The notes below the pieces were generated by a model. The model was not told where the DNA came from. It saw only the letters and a list, made by a program, of their open reading frames with translations, and searched no databases. A stretch of DNA of 64,000 nt from Rhodococcus sp. 1163 (GTDB taxonomy: Bacteria > Actinomycetota > Actinomycetes > Mycobacteriales > Mycobacteriaceae), in assembly GCF_002091985.1 (NCBI RefSeq), contig NZ_MKKX01000018.1, positions 374,501-438,500 on the forward strand, written 5' to 3'. Positions within the stretch are counted from its first letter, which is position 1; every line of letters starts with the position of its first letter. This document shows positions 25,576 to 38,226 of the stretch, in pieces. Position numbers and translations under genes: made by a program.

Positions 25576-25909
25576 GAAATCTCCTGTACTAGTCATTTGG
25601 AACAGCCGTAGAAAGTACGACCTGATGTCGTTCCTACCGCACTCGGCAGTGCGGCGCAGCATTGAGTGGTCGTGTCGAATTCTTACGCCCTCATCGGTAC
25701 CCGTACAACATTTATTTCACTCGGGACAATGCGCAAACCACACGAATAAACGCCTTTGGACGTCCATTCGGGCATGAGGTTTTTTATCCGAAAGGTGTCT
25801 TGACTCTTGATCGAGGGGTTGGGCACCGCGCACAACGTAGGCAACTTCAGGGTGAAGATGGGTGGACTTCCCGATGTGCAAAGACATCCACATCGAGAGA
25901 CTTGTCGGC
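25576..25909. promoter_or_regulatory. Divergent intergenic region between the 37-aa peptide gene and the PspC gene
   Basis: 334 bp without a convincing ORF and visibly more AT-rich than its surroundings (for example around 25706-25790). A perfect hairpin CCGCACT/AGTGCGG (25637-25654) lies in the presumed 5' leader of the 37-aa gene. The region should hold divergent promoters. No exact consensus was identified. Confidence 0.45.
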
Positions 25910-26110
25910 ATGACTTCCACCAACCCACCCAAAGAATTCGTCCGCTCCGACTCGCAGAAGATGGTCGCAGGTGTGTGCGGCGGCATCGGCGAGTACTTCG
26001 GCATCGACGCCAACCTCGTCCGAGTCCTGACCGTGCTCGGCACTGTCGTCTCGGGCGGAACCGTCGCGCTGATCTACCTTGCCGCGTGGATGCTCATGCC
26101 GAGCAGATAA
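25910..26110 (+). CDS. PspC-domain membrane protein
   Basis: 66 aa from the ATG at 25910 (MTSTNPPKEFVRSDSQKMVAG), which fits the family start better than the upstream ATG at 25862. It consists of one PspC domain: VAGVCGGIGEYFGIDANLVRV, then a transmembrane helix, VSGGTVALIYLAAWMLMP. Single-domain PspC proteins are common envelope-stress-related membrane proteins in actinobacteria. It ends 26 bp before the converging PIG-L gene. Confidence 0.85.
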   Translation: MTSTNPPKEFVRSDSQKMVAGVCGGIGEYFGIDANLVRVLTVLGTVVSGGTVALIYLAAWMLMPSR

Positions 26111-26136
26111 TCGGTCCCTGACTTCGTGCGAGAAGC

Positions 26137-26891
26137 TTACGTAACCGCGACTACCTGAAACGCCTCCGCAAGTCGACCTTCGGGCAGCCCTGCCTGCGAC
26201 GCGGCCGCACCCGCGAACCCACGCAACAGTGCGTCGAGCTCGTGGATATGCCCGGTTTGACTGCGATGGGCCCGCAACGCGGCCACCTTGGAATCGAACG
26301 TTGCCGTGATGTCGACGGCCCTGTTGTTGTGCGGTCCACCCATGATCCACAGTTGGTGCGCCGACCATGCCTGCAGACCTTCGTCCGCGAGCAGCTCCGG
26401 GTGCGCGAACGGGTTTCTGGCATCGGGGTACACGGCGGCGAAGGCGGCCTCACCCGCCGCCCGATGATCGGGGTGCGAGGCACCCACCCTGCTCCAATCG
26501 AACTCCGGTGACTGGATCAGCACCCGCTGTGGGCGAACCCTCCTGATTGCCCGACTGAACCCTTTGCGCAGCTCCATCGTCGGGTACAGCGCGCCGTCGT
26601 CGAACCGGAGGAACTCCACGTCGTGCACACCGACCGCAGCCGCAGCGGCCTGCTGTTCGGCTTCGCGCATCGCCGCCATCGCCTCGCGCGGAATGTCTTC
26701 GAATCCGCCGGCGTCGCCCGAGGTGGCCAGGCAATAACTGACCACGATTCCGCGCTCGGTCCAGCCGGCGACCGTGCCGGCCGCACCGAAGTCGACGTCG
26801 TCGGGGTGGGCGGCCAACACCAGGACACGCTCGACATCACGGTCGGCATCAGGACTGTCGGACTGGGGAGCTGGCGTCGAGTCGGCTGTCA

Positions 26892-26892
<1 letters not shown>
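26137..26892 (-). CDS. PIG-L family deacetylase
   Basis: 251 aa. The LmbE-like metal motif AAHPDDVDFGAAGT, then ATSGDAGGF, FLRFDDGAL and the second metal motif SHPDHRAAGEAAF are all present. The family removes acetyl groups from N-acetylglucosaminyl compounds, for example in mycothiol biosynthesis and mycothiol-conjugate cleavage (MshB, Mca). This protein lacks obvious Mca-specific features, so the substrate is open. Its ATG overlaps the acnA stop by one base (TGATG), indicating coupled translation with aconitase. Confidence 0.8.
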
Positions 26893-29693
<2,801 letters not shown>

Positions 29694-29804
29694 TTACCGT
29701 AGGCTGGTTCAAGGGTCGGCCGTCGAGATGGCTTCTGTCAATAGTCGCCGGAGCTCGCCCTAAAGGCATCCACCACAACTACTGCGGCACATCGTATTCG
29801 ACGT

Positions 29805-30548
29805 TCACCTTCGCCGAGGTATCGTGTCGACCTTGTCCCAGCCACGACGGCGTTCACGGGATCCTTCGTGCGCATCACGGCTGCGGTAGATGATGTATGG
29901 CCGAAAGAGATATCCCAACGGGGCGGTGAATACGTGCACCAATCGGGTGAAAGGCCATACCGCGAAAAGACTGATGGCGGCCAGCGCATGAAATTGGAAG
30001 CTGAACGGGGCATGCGCCATCAATTCGGGCTGCGGGTCGAAGAAGAAGATGCCACGGAACCAGACGGACACACCTTCGCGGTAGTTGTATTCTCCGACGA
30101 CGCCGGACCCGGTGTTGACCAGGCCGCCCAGGATCACCAGGGTGAGCATGAGATACATCAGCTTGTCCATCCTGGTCGTCGCCCCCATAACGGCCTTGGT
30201 GAAGCGCCGACGATAAAGCAGACCTGCCAAGCCGACGAGGGTGAATACACCGGCCACGATGCCCACCGTGACCGCCATGAAGTGGTAGATGTTCTCCGAA
30301 ATCCCGACGGCCTCGGTCCAGCTTTCGGGAATGCCCAGGCCCATTACATGTCCGAGGAATACGGCAAGAATGCCGAAGTGGAACATCGGGTTCGCCCAGC
30401 GCAGAATGCGGCTTTCGTACATCTGACTCGATCGGGAAGTCCAGCCGAACTTGTCGTAGCGATAGCGCCAGATGTGGCCGAGAACAAAAATGGTCAGGCA
30501 GATGTAAGGGAAGATCAACCACAGGAACACATCCCGGACATTGTCCAT
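29805..30548 (-). CDS. narI: Respiratory nitrate reductase gamma subunit (cytochrome b)
   Basis: 247 aa from ATG 30548, one base inside the narJ stop (TGATG), with GGAGG upstream. Five transmembrane segments are visible, starting DVFLWLIFPYICLTIFVLGHIWRYRYDKFGW. Heme-ligand histidines are in the first helix (LGHIW), HFGILAVFLGHVMGLGIPESWTE and the later FQFHALAAISLFAVWPFTRLVH. NarI takes electrons from menaquinol and passes them to NarGH. Last gene of narGHJI; acnA starts 123 bp downstream on the same strand. Confidence 0.93.
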   Translation of the reverse strand: MDNVRDVFLWLIFPYICLTIFVLGHIWRYRYDKFGWTSRSSQMYESRILRWANPMFHFGILAVFLGHVMGLGIPESWTEAVGISENIYHFMAVTVGIVAGVFTLVGLAGLLYRRRFTKAVMGATTRMDKLMYLMLTLVILGGLVNTGSGVVGEYNYREGVSVWFRGIFFFDPQPELMAHAPFSFQFHALAAISLFAVWPFTRLVHVFTAPLGYLFRPYIIYRSRDAHEGSRERRRGWDKVDTIPRRR

Positions 30549-31204
30549 CATGCACCTCCAGGCATCGGTAGCAAATCGGGCGAACCATAGGGATCGAGAC
30601 CCACCTGCTCGTCTTCCGGCCCCTCGGCGATCAATCGTTCGACAGCTTCGTGATCCTTGCCTTTGAGCGGGGGCAAGGTGGCGCACACTGCCTCCATCGC
30701 CCCGCTCCACGGCGATTCGATGTCGCGTAGATGCAGGCGGAGCAACTCCAGGCCGGCGCGATTGTCCAATATAATCTTCAGACCCGCCCGCTGATCGGTC
30801 GTAGCGGCGAATTCCAATACGACACAGAGATGATCGGGTAGTTGATCCTCGGCAAGCATCAGCCCCGCCTTGGTGTAGACCTGCTTGATACGCAGCAGCG
30901 CGAGCCCGCGTTTTCGAGTCTCTCCGTTCGAGAAGTAGGTCAAGAACAGGCAGCCGCGCCTGCGAGTGTCGAAGGTGTCGACGTAGTCGGTCTCGGACTC
31001 CGGTAGCGGCCGAGTGCGTAGGTGATCGATCGTTTCCTGCAGTCCCGTACCGAGTTTCGCCGGCAGGGTGGCAGCGACTCGGCCGAGAAGGTCGAGATGA
31101 GACATCAGGTGCGCGTCCGGGTAATCCATCAGCATCGAGGCGGACTGCCAGGTGCGGGTGAGTTCGTCGGTGGAATATCTGAGTTTGGGCACGCGTGGGG
31201 TCAT
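30548..31204 (-). CDS. narJ: Nitrate reductase assembly chaperone
   Basis: 218 aa, all-helical TorD/NarJ type. The characteristic DYVDTFDTRRRGCLFLTYFSNGETRKRG segment is present, followed by DQLPDHLCVVLEFAA. It inserts the molybdenum cofactor and holds NarGH for membrane attachment; it is not part of the mature enzyme. It overlaps narH by one base and narI by one base. Confidence 0.93.
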   Translation of the reverse strand: MTPRVPKLRYSTDELTRTWQSASMLMDYPDAHLMSHLDLLGRVAATLPAKLGTGLQETIDHLRTRPLPESETDYVDTFDTRRRGCLFLTYFSNGETRKRGLALLRIKQVYTKAGLMLAEDQLPDHLCVVLEFAATTDQRAGLKIILDNRAGLELLRLHLRDIESPWSGAMEAVCATLPPLKGKDHEAVERLIAEGPEDEQVGLDPYGSPDLLPMPGGA

Positions 31205-32856
31205 TACCGGTGCTCCGTCTCCGCCGACTCGGACGATCCGGCAACCTCAGGGAAAAGCCCATCGGGGGTGCCCTGCCCATTCCAGTCCATCAGGTTGATC
31301 CGCACACCCGCCGGGCGTCCCGGCCCTGCCGGTGAACCGACACCAGGATCGGCACCCATACCGGGGTCGCCACCGAACGAGCCGTCCATCCCGCCCATCC
31401 CGGGCCCACCCTCGACGTCGAGGGAACACTCGGTGGCGATGTTCTCGAGCTTGTGGGCGTCCTCGTAATGGGCCGCCGGTACGACGTATCGCTCGTCGTA
31501 CTTTGCGATGGCGAGCAGACGGTACATGTCCATCATTTCTTGCCCGGTCATCCCGACGGACTCGGGGATGGATTCGTCTACCTCCCAACCCATATTGATA
31601 TCGCGCATGAACGAACGCATCGCGGCAAGCTTGCGGAGCACCATGTCCACCGGAGCGGTATCCCCTGCCGTGAACAACCCGGCGAGATACTCGATAGGGA
31701 TCCGCAGGGAGTCTATGGCAGCGAACAGGTTTCCCTTCCGTTCGGCGTCCTCACCGGTTTCGCGGACTGCATCCACAACCGGAGACAGCGGCGGTATGTA
31801 CCAGACCATCGGCATCGTTCGGAATTCCGGATGCAACGGAAGCGCGACCTCGTATTCGTTGATCAACGCCCAAATGGGCGAGCGTTGCGCACTTTCGATC
31901 CAGTCGTCGGGGATATCGGCACGCTGCGCCTGTCGAACAACTTCCGGATCGTTCGGGTCGAGAAAGACGTTGCGTTGGGCTTGCAGCAGGTCGTGTTCGT
32001 CGGTCACCGAGGCCGCATCGAGCACCCGGTCTGCGTCGTACAACATCAGTCCGAGATACCGCAGCCGTCCCACGCACGTTTCGGAACAGATTGTGGGCTG
32101 GCCGATCTCGATACGCGGGTAGCAGAAAGTACATTTCTCGACCTTGCCGGTCTTGTGGTTGAAGTACATCTTCTTGTACGGGCAGCCGCTGACGCATTGC
32201 CGCCAGCCACGGCAGCGATCCTGGTCGACGAGGACGATGCCGTCCTCTACTCGCTTGTATATCGCCCCGGTGGGACACGACGCCACGCAGGACGGATTGA
32301 GGCAGTGTTCACAAATACGTGGCAGGTAGAACATGAATGCCTGCTCGTACTCGAATTTGATCTTGTTGCCGATCTGCTGGAGTATCGGATCGTTGTGCCC
32401 GTGCTCGACCGACCCGGCAAGGTCGTCGTCCCAGTTCGAGGACCAGGTGACTTTCGTATTCTCACCGGTCAGCAAGGATTTGGGCCGTGCTACCGGCATA
32501 TGATCCTGAGCCGGGGCGGTGGTGAGGTTCTCGTAGTCGTAGGTCCACGGCTCGTAATAGTCGTTGATGCCGGGCAGATTGGGGTTGGCGAAGATGGTGG
32601 CGAGGTTCTTCAGTCGACCGCCTGCCTTCAGCTTCAGCCGGCCACGCTTGTCGAGTGTCCAGCCACCTTTCCACTTCTCCTGATCTTCGTAGGTGCGCGG
32701 ATAACCTTGGCCGGGCCGCGTCTCCACATTGTTGAACCAGACGTGTTCGGCGCCGGTGCGATTGGTCCACACCTGCTTGCACGTGACCGAGCACGTGTGG
32801 CACCCGATGCACTTGTCCAAATTCATGACCATCGCCATCTGAGCCATTACTCGCAT
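31204..32856 (-). CDS. narH: Respiratory nitrate reductase beta subunit
   Basis: 550 aa iron-sulfur subunit. Cysteine groups: CIGCHTCSVTCK at the N-terminus, CEHCLNPSCVASCPTGA, CRGWRQCVSGCPYKK (the Trp-containing group that makes the [3Fe-4S] cluster) and CTFCYPRIEIGQPTICSETC. It relays electrons from NarI to NarG at the cytoplasmic face. The C-terminus carries an extra Gly/Pro-rich stretch (GGPGMGGMDG, GADPGVGSPAGPGRPAG) beyond the usual core. The ATG overlaps the narG stop (TGATG) with GGAGG upstream. Confidence 0.95.
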   Translation of the reverse strand: MRVMAQMAMVMNLDKCIGCHTCSVTCKQVWTNRTGAEHVWFNNVETRPGQGYPRTYEDQEKWKGGWTLDKRGRLKLKAGGRLKNLATIFANPNLPGINDYYEPWTYDYENLTTAPAQDHMPVARPKSLLTGENTKVTWSSNWDDDLAGSVEHGHNDPILQQIGNKIKFEYEQAFMFYLPRICEHCLNPSCVASCPTGAIYKRVEDGIVLVDQDRCRGWRQCVSGCPYKKMYFNHKTGKVEKCTFCYPRIEIGQPTICSETCVGRLRYLGLMLYDADRVLDAASVTDEHDLLQAQRNVFLDPNDPEVVRQAQRADIPDDWIESAQRSPIWALINEYEVALPLHPEFRTMPMVWYIPPLSPVVDAVRETGEDAERKGNLFAAIDSLRIPIEYLAGLFTAGDTAPVDMVLRKLAAMRSFMRDINMGWEVDESIPESVGMTGQEMMDMYRLLAIAKYDERYVVPAAHYEDAHKLENIATECSLDVEGGPGMGGMDGSFGGDPGMGADPGVGSPAGPGRPAGVRINLMDWNGQGTPDGLFPEVAGSSESAETEHR

Positions 32857-35800
32857 CAGTACTCCACCTCCTGATTACGACGGCGGATCACGGTGACTTC
32901 GTCGCGTTGATTGCCGGTAGGTCCCATGTAGTTGAAGGCGTACGTCTGTTGGGCGTATCCGCCGATCATGTGCGTGGGTTTGATCATGAGCCTGGTGAGC
33001 GAGTTGTGATTACCGCCGCGCTGGCCGGTCGTCTCCGAAATCGGTGTGTCGATGAGGCGGTCCTGCGAGTGATACATGAAGACAGTGCCTTCGGGCATCC
33101 GATGCGAGATGATGGCACGCGCGTCGACCACACCGTTGCGGTTGACGGCTTCGATCCACTCGTTGTCTCGCACACCGATCTTCTCCGCATCCTGCGGGCT
33201 CATCCAGATTCCTGGCCCGCCGCGGAACAGCGAGAGCATGAGCAAATTGTCTTGGTATTCGGAATGAATCGACCACTTGTTGTGCGGCGTCAAGTATCGG
33301 ACCGAGACCCCGTGGTCGGGCGTCGCTCCGATCTCCGGTTCGTCGAAGAGTGCGGTCATGTTCAGCGGTGGCCGGAAGGTGGGCAGCCCTTCGCCCAGCT
33401 CGGTCATCCAATCGTGATCGAGGTAGAAGTGCTGACGACCGGTCAGCGTGTGCCACGGTTTTTCCCGTTCGACATTGATCGTGAACGGCGAGTATCTACG
33501 GCCGCCGGTCTCGGATCCGGACCATTCGGGTGAGGTGATCACCGGAACCGGGCCGTGTTGGGTATCGGAGAACGTGATGCGCTTGCCCTCGTTTTCGGAG
33601 GCCAGGTCGTGCAGCATTCTGCCGGTGCGCTTTTCGAGTGTCTTGAAGCCCTGAGTGGCGAGCCTTCCATTGGTGGTGCCGGACAGGGCCAGGATCATCT
33701 CGCAGGCCTGGATGTCACGGAGAATATCGGGACGGCCATCGGCCGGACCACCGCGCACGACACCGTTCTTCTCTTTGAGATCAGCGATTTCTCGGCTCAG
33801 ATCGAAGGTGACTCCCTTGGTGGTCGCACCCAAGGTGTCCAGCAACGGCCCGACGGCGCGCATCTTGTCACCGATCGCCGTGTAGTCCCGCTCGACTTCG
33901 ATAATTTTGGGCATCGTGACGCCGGGCTCCGGTTCGCATTCTCCGTACTTCCAGTCGCGGACCTTGCCGTGCGGTGCTGCCATCGCATCCGGGGTGTCGT
34001 GGGTCAGGGGTGCGGCGACCACATCGGTTTGCGTACCGAGGTGACGCACCGCGAGCTTGCTGAATACCTGGGAAATCTGTTGCCAGGCATCCCAATCGGT
34101 ACGCGACTGCCACGGCGGGGAGATCGCGGGATTGAAAGAGTTGACGAACGGATGCATATCCGTCGTCGACAGGTCGTGTTTTTCGTACCAGGTTGCGGCC
34201 GGCAGGACGATGTCCGAGAGCAGCGTCGAACTCGTCATCCGGAAATCGAGGGTCGTCAGGAGATCGAGCTTGCCGATGGGCGCCTCGTCGTGCCAGCGAA
34301 CGTCCTGCGGTCGGAAGCGCTGCGCAGTCTCCCGGGCGCTGACGGTGTGTGACGTGCCGAGGAGGTGATTGAGAAAGTACTCGTTTCCTTTCGCCGAGGA
34401 ACCGAACAGATTCGACCGCCACAACGACAGAACCCGCGGAAAGTTCTCCGGCGCATCAGGATCCTCGGCCGCGAACTTCAGCCGCCCGGCCTTCAACTCC
34501 TCGACGACATAGTCCTTGGCCGACTCCCCCTTCTGCTCGGCCTGCGCACCGATCACCAAGGGATTTCGATCGAATGTGGGGTAGGACGGCATCCAGCCCA
34601 GACGCGCGGACTGTGCGATCACGTCGGCAGTCGTCTTGCCCGCCAGTTGGCCTTTGCCGGTCTGTGCCGTCAGCGTGTCGGCACCGAATTGGTCATAGCG
34701 GAACTGGTCGGTATGCAGGTACCAGTAGGCCGTCTGCACCATGTTTCTCGGCGGTCGTACCCAGTCCAGGGCATTGGCCAACTGGTTGTACCCGGTCAGC
34801 GGACGGACCTTTTCCTGGCCGACGTAATGCGCCCAACCGCCACCGTTCACGCCCTGGCATCCCGTGATCGTCGTCATCGTCAGGAAGGTCCGATAGATGG
34901 TGTCGGAATGGAACCAATGATTGGTGCCCGCACCCATCAGAATCATCGACCGACCCTTGGAGTCCTCGGCGTTCTGGGCGAACTCGCGGCCGATCCGTTC
35001 GGCAGCGTCCGCGGAGACTCCGGTGATCGCAGCTTGCCACGCGGGCGTGTAGGGGGATTCTGCGTCGTCGTAACCGCTGGGCCAACTCCCGGGTAGTTCG
35101 GGTCTACCAACGCCGTACTGGGCGAGCATCAGGTCGAATACCGTGGTGACGAGCCGCCCTGCCACGCGGCGTACCGGTACACCGCGTCGAATCACGCCGA
35201 CCTTGCCCTGGCCTGCATTGCCCTGGCCTGCATCGAAGCGCGGCATATCGATCGGAACGTACTGATCCGCGCCGTCGATCAGCGACAGTGTCGGATCGAT
35301 GTCGCCGAGATCGAGGTTCCACTTGCCCTCGCCGGTTTCACCGTAGCGATGGCCCAGCGTGCCAGGGGGCACGACGAGCCGGTTGGTTCTCGCGTCGACC
35401 ATGACCGTCTTGAACTCGGAGTTCTCCTGCTCGCTCACGATCTCGTCGGTGAGGTCCGAGGCGGTCAAGAACTTTCCGGCGGTATAGGTGACCTCGCCCT
35501 CCGGATCGTGTGTTTCGTCGAGAGTGACAAGAAACGGCAGATCCGTGAACTTCTTGACGTACTCGGTGAAGTAGGGAGTCTGCCGGTCGACGTAGAACTC
35601 TTTGAGGATCACGTGTCCCATGGCCATCGCCAGAGCACCATCGGTACCGGGCTCGGCAGGGAGCCACTCGTCGGCGAACTTGGTGCTGTCGGCGAAGTCC
35701 GGTGAGACGACGATGACTTTCTGTCCGCGGTAACGGGCTTCGATCATCCAGTGCGCGTCCGGTGTCCGGGTGACCGGCACGTTGGTACCCCAGATGATCA

Positions 35801-36575
35801 GGTAGCTCGAATCCCACCAGTCCCCGGATTCGGGGACGTCCGTTTGATCCCCGAACATCTGAGGGGAAGCGACCGGCATGTCCGCGTACCAGTCGTAGAA
35901 GCTCAGCATCGATCCCCCGATGAGGTTCACGAAGCGGGCACCGGACGCGTGCGAGACCATCGACATCGCGGGAATGGGAGAAAACCCGGCGACGCGGTCG
36001 GGGCCCCATTTTCGGATCGTGTGCACGTGCGCCGCCGCCACTATCTCGATGGCCTCGTCCCACGTGGCACGCACCAAGCCACCCTTGCCTCGCGCGCGCT
36101 TGTAGCGTGCGGCGCGCTCAGGATCCTCGGTCACGTCTGCCCAGGCGAGCACTGGATCTTTCAACCGGGACTTCGCTTCCCGGTACATCTCGAGCAGTAC
36201 CCCACGAATGTAGGGATACCGGGTTCGCGTCGGCGAGTAGGTGTACCAGGAGAAGGAGGCACCGCGAGGACACCCGCGCGGCTCGTACTCAGGCTTGTCC
36301 GGTCCGGCAGTCGGATAGTCGACGGCCTGGGTCTCCCACGTGATGATGCCGTCCTTGACGTAGACGTTCCAGGAGCACGATCCGGTGCAATTCACCCCGT
36401 GGGTCGACCGGACCACTTTGTCGTGACTCCAACGATCCCGGTAGAACGAATCGCCCGAACGTCCCCCGATCGCGAGCAGCGTCCGCCCATCGGCAGAAAC
36501 AGGCTGGTTGCTTCGAAAGAATCGACGAGTCTTGATCAAAGCATCTGTCAATCCACTGTTGATGGTGGCGCTCAT
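32856..36575 (-). CDS. narG: Respiratory nitrate reductase alpha (catalytic) subunit
   Basis: 1239 aa from ATG 36575 (GGGAGGA upstream). The FS0 cluster motif is H59-X3-C63-X3-C67-X34-C102 (HGVNCTGSCSW, then RGCPRG), the His-containing form typical of NarG. Bis-MGD binding segments follow, including GFSPIPAMSMVSHASGARFV, YLIIWGTNVPVTRTPDAHW and SDIVLPAATWYEKHDLSTTD. It reduces nitrate to nitrite at the cytoplasmic side. No Tat signal is obvious; it is anchored through NarI. The TDT-family channel gene lies 49 bp upstream. Confidence 0.96.
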   Translation of the reverse strand: MSATINSGLTDALIKTRRFFRSNQPVSADGRTLLAIGGRSGDSFYRDRWSHDKVVRSTHGVNCTGSCSWNVYVKDGIITWETQAVDYPTAGPDKPEYEPRGCPRGASFSWYTYSPTRTRYPYIRGVLLEMYREAKSRLKDPVLAWADVTEDPERAARYKRARGKGGLVRATWDEAIEIVAAAHVHTIRKWGPDRVAGFSPIPAMSMVSHASGARFVNLIGGSMLSFYDWYADMPVASPQMFGDQTDVPESGDWWDSSYLIIWGTNVPVTRTPDAHWMIEARYRGQKVIVVSPDFADSTKFADEWLPAEPGTDGALAMAMGHVILKEFYVDRQTPYFTEYVKKFTDLPFLVTLDETHDPEGEVTYTAGKFLTASDLTDEIVSEQENSEFKTVMVDARTNRLVVPPGTLGHRYGETGEGKWNLDLGDIDPTLSLIDGADQYVPIDMPRFDAGQGNAGQGKVGVIRRGVPVRRVAGRLVTTVFDLMLAQYGVGRPELPGSWPSGYDDAESPYTPAWQAAITGVSADAAERIGREFAQNAEDSKGRSMILMGAGTNHWFHSDTIYRTFLTMTTITGCQGVNGGGWAHYVGQEKVRPLTGYNQLANALDWVRPPRNMVQTAYWYLHTDQFRYDQFGADTLTAQTGKGQLAGKTTADVIAQSARLGWMPSYPTFDRNPLVIGAQAEQKGESAKDYVVEELKAGRLKFAAEDPDAPENFPRVLSLWRSNLFGSSAKGNEYFLNHLLGTSHTVSARETAQRFRPQDVRWHDEAPIGKLDLLTTLDFRMTSSTLLSDIVLPAATWYEKHDLSTTDMHPFVNSFNPAISPPWQSRTDWDAWQQISQVFSKLAVRHLGTQTDVVAAPLTHDTPDAMAAPHGKVRDWKYGECEPEPGVTMPKIIEVERDYTAIGDKMRAVGPLLDTLGATTKGVTFDLSREIADLKEKNGVVRGGPADGRPDILRDIQACEMILALSGTTNGRLATQGFKTLEKRTGRMLHDLASENEGKRITFSDTQHGPVPVITSPEWSGSETGGRRYSPFTINVEREKPWHTLTGRQHFYLDHDWMTELGEGLPTFRPPLNMTALFDEPEIGATPDHGVSVRYLTPHNKWSIHSEYQDNLLMLSLFRGGPGIWMSPQDAEKIGVRDNEWIEAVNRNGVVDARAIISHRMPEGTVFMYHSQDRLIDTPISETTGQRGGNHNSLTRLMIKPTHMIGGYAQQTYAFNYMGPTGNQRDEVTVIRRRNQEVEY

Positions 36576-36624
36576 GAAAGTCCTCCCGAGAATTGGAGTA
36601 GCGAGGCAAGACAAGCCGAAACCT

Positions 36625-37686
36625 TCAGGGGTGAACCACCAATCGGTCGACGAGATGCCAGATCATCGCCAGGAAAACGATCGACCACGCACCCAACGCA
36701 ACCCAGGACACCGCGTCGCCGACGACTTCCATCATGGATAAGTTGTCCGCCTGGCCCAGGTAGTGCGAGGCGACGCCGTACATCCCGAGAGGGAAGATGA
36801 TGCTCCACAGAGTCGCGTCGTAGACCAGCGGAACTCGATTCTTGACATGCCGCCACCACGCCGCGGCGAACAGGACTGGGATGAGCCAAGTTCCGAAGGA
36901 CCAGAACATCACCGCAGTGCCACCGATCAGGCCGCGGGTGGCATCGACCATAGGGGCATCGGCCATTTGAACGATGCGGGCGCCTGCGAGGACGGTGATA
37001 GCGGTTGCGCCCATCGCAACCCAATAGACCGGAGTGAGGTCGACCGGGTTCAGCGGATAGAGCAGCAGCCTCGCCGCGACCAGAATCGCTACGCCCGCAT
37101 AGAGAAAAGCGCCGACGGACCAGGAGAACACGGCCACCAGTGCGAGTTCGTTCCTACCGGTTGTGACCACAGGTTCGAGGGCAGCAGCGAGCACGGCAAC
37201 GGATTGACAGGCAACCACCCAGATGAACCAGGTGCCGTTCGCGCCCATGAGTGCCGGGCGAATCGACGGATTCAGTATCGCCGTCGAGGGCACCACGTAT
37301 CCGAGCACGAACCAACTCAGCGCCCCGAGAGCCAGGAACCCCAGGGCCACCGTGTGCACTCCCCCGGCGGCGAAGCGGGTGCCCAGGACGTCTGTGGCGG
37401 CGACGAAGGTGAAGAATCCGAATCCGCGTCGCGGATCGGTGAAATCCGCGCGCAGCAGAGACCCGAAGCGCAGTAACCGCCAGCAGTGCAGCACCACCAA
37501 AACTACCCAGGCGAGAACCCCGATCACGAACAGCGCCGAGGAGATGAGCGGCTGGTCGTTGTTCTTCATCGCGACGGAGATGATTCCGGTGGCCATGACC
37601 AACGCGAAGTAACCCGGGTTGAGAGTCGAGACGGCACCTCGAACGGCGGTTACCGTGCGCCCGCCGCCACTCCGCACCGTCACCAC
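36625..37686 (-). CDS. TDT-family (TehA/SLAC1-like) channel protein upstream of narG
   Basis: 353 aa, about ten transmembrane helices with the repeated helical-hairpin plan of the tellurite-resistance/dicarboxylate transporter (SLAC1/TehA) family. It opens LNPGYFALVMATGIISVAM and includes TWFIWVVACQSVAVLA and LWSIIFPLGMYGVASHYLG. Family members are anion channels (nitrate and chloride in SLAC1, C4-dicarboxylates in Mae1). Its position 49 bp before narG, where narK is often found, suggests nitrate or nitrite movement; this is inference. The start is GTG 37686 without a clear Shine-Dalgarno sequence. Confidence 0.8.
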   Translation of the reverse strand: MVTVRSGGGRTVTAVRGAVSTLNPGYFALVMATGIISVAMKNNDQPLISSALFVIGVLAWVVLVVLHCWRLLRFGSLLRADFTDPRRGFGFFTFVAATDVLGTRFAAGGVHTVALGFLALGALSWFVLGYVVPSTAILNPSIRPALMGANGTWFIWVVACQSVAVLAAALEPVVTTGRNELALVAVFSWSVGAFLYAGVAILVAARLLLYPLNPVDLTPVYWVAMGATAITVLAGARIVQMADAPMVDATRGLIGGTAVMFWSFGTWLIPVLFAAAWWRHVKNRVPLVYDATLWSIIFPLGMYGVASHYLGQADNLSMMEVVGDAVSWVALGAWSIVFLAMIWHLVDRLVVHP

Positions 37687-37762
37687 GTGTTACCGATTCG
37701 CCGGTCCATGACGCCCCGAGATGCTCGCTGTGCCATTCGGAATCCTCACCTATGACATGCCA

Positions 37763-37789
37763 GCCAGTGCACTGGCGTTGCACAGTGCA
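37763..37789 (-). promoter_or_regulatory. Tandem palindromes upstream of the TDT-narGHJI operon
   Basis: GCCAGTGCACTGGC (37763-37776) is a perfect 14-bp palindrome and TGCACAGTGCA (37779-37789) is a perfect 11-bp one; both contain GTGCA/TGCAC half-sites. They lie about 77-100 bp before the TDT start. The repeated half-site suggests cooperative binding of a regulator. No known nar regulator motif (FNR or NarL type) is matched. Confidence 0.45.
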
Positions 37790-37880
37790 CGCTACGCCGG
37801 ATACACCCGGATTCGATGCACAACGCCGATCGACCAAGCGGGACTATATATCTGAAGCCTGCGACACGCCGAATCCACCG

Positions 37881-38159
37881 CTAAGCCCGCTCGGAAGCAT
37901 CGAATTCGCGGACGTTGGCGTCGAGGATCGCGGCCTGCTGTTCGGAATCGGGACCGGATCCACGGAAGGCGTGCAGCTGCGCTTCGTCGGCCCAACGCTC
38001 GTACACGTTGATCCGTCGCTCGTCGAACAGGTCCGCAGCGATCGCGAAGTCCTCGCATCCTTCGGACTCGCGCGCGAGCCGAACCACCTCGACACAACCC
38101 TGCAGATACCGATCTCTTTCGTTCGGATCGACAGTCAGATACCCAGCAACAATGATCAT
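37881..38159 (-). CDS. Antibiotic biosynthesis monooxygenase (ABM) domain protein
   Basis: 92 aa from ATG 38159 (MIIVAGYLTVDPNERDRYLQ). A single dimeric ferredoxin-like ABM domain with GCEDFAIAADLFDERRINVYERW and DEAQLHAFRGSGPD. Such small proteins are cofactor-free monooxygenases, heme-degrading enzymes or of unknown role; no heme-binding signature is clear. It lies 67 bp downstream of zwf on the same strand. Confidence 0.8.
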   Translation of the reverse strand: MIIVAGYLTVDPNERDRYLQGCVEVVRLARESEGCEDFAIAADLFDERRINVYERWADEAQLHAFRGSGPDSEQQAAILDANVREFDASERA

Positions 38160-38226
38160 GAGCCTCAGACCTCGACGGAGAGCAAAACTCATCGCCCCAA
38201 CGAACCCGACACGGCCGAGGAATGCG

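Noticed and set aside
37686-37860. FNR-type site (TTGAT-N4-ATCAA) for the nar operon
   Set aside because: No such sequence is present; the only strong dyads are the GTGCA-type palindromes.
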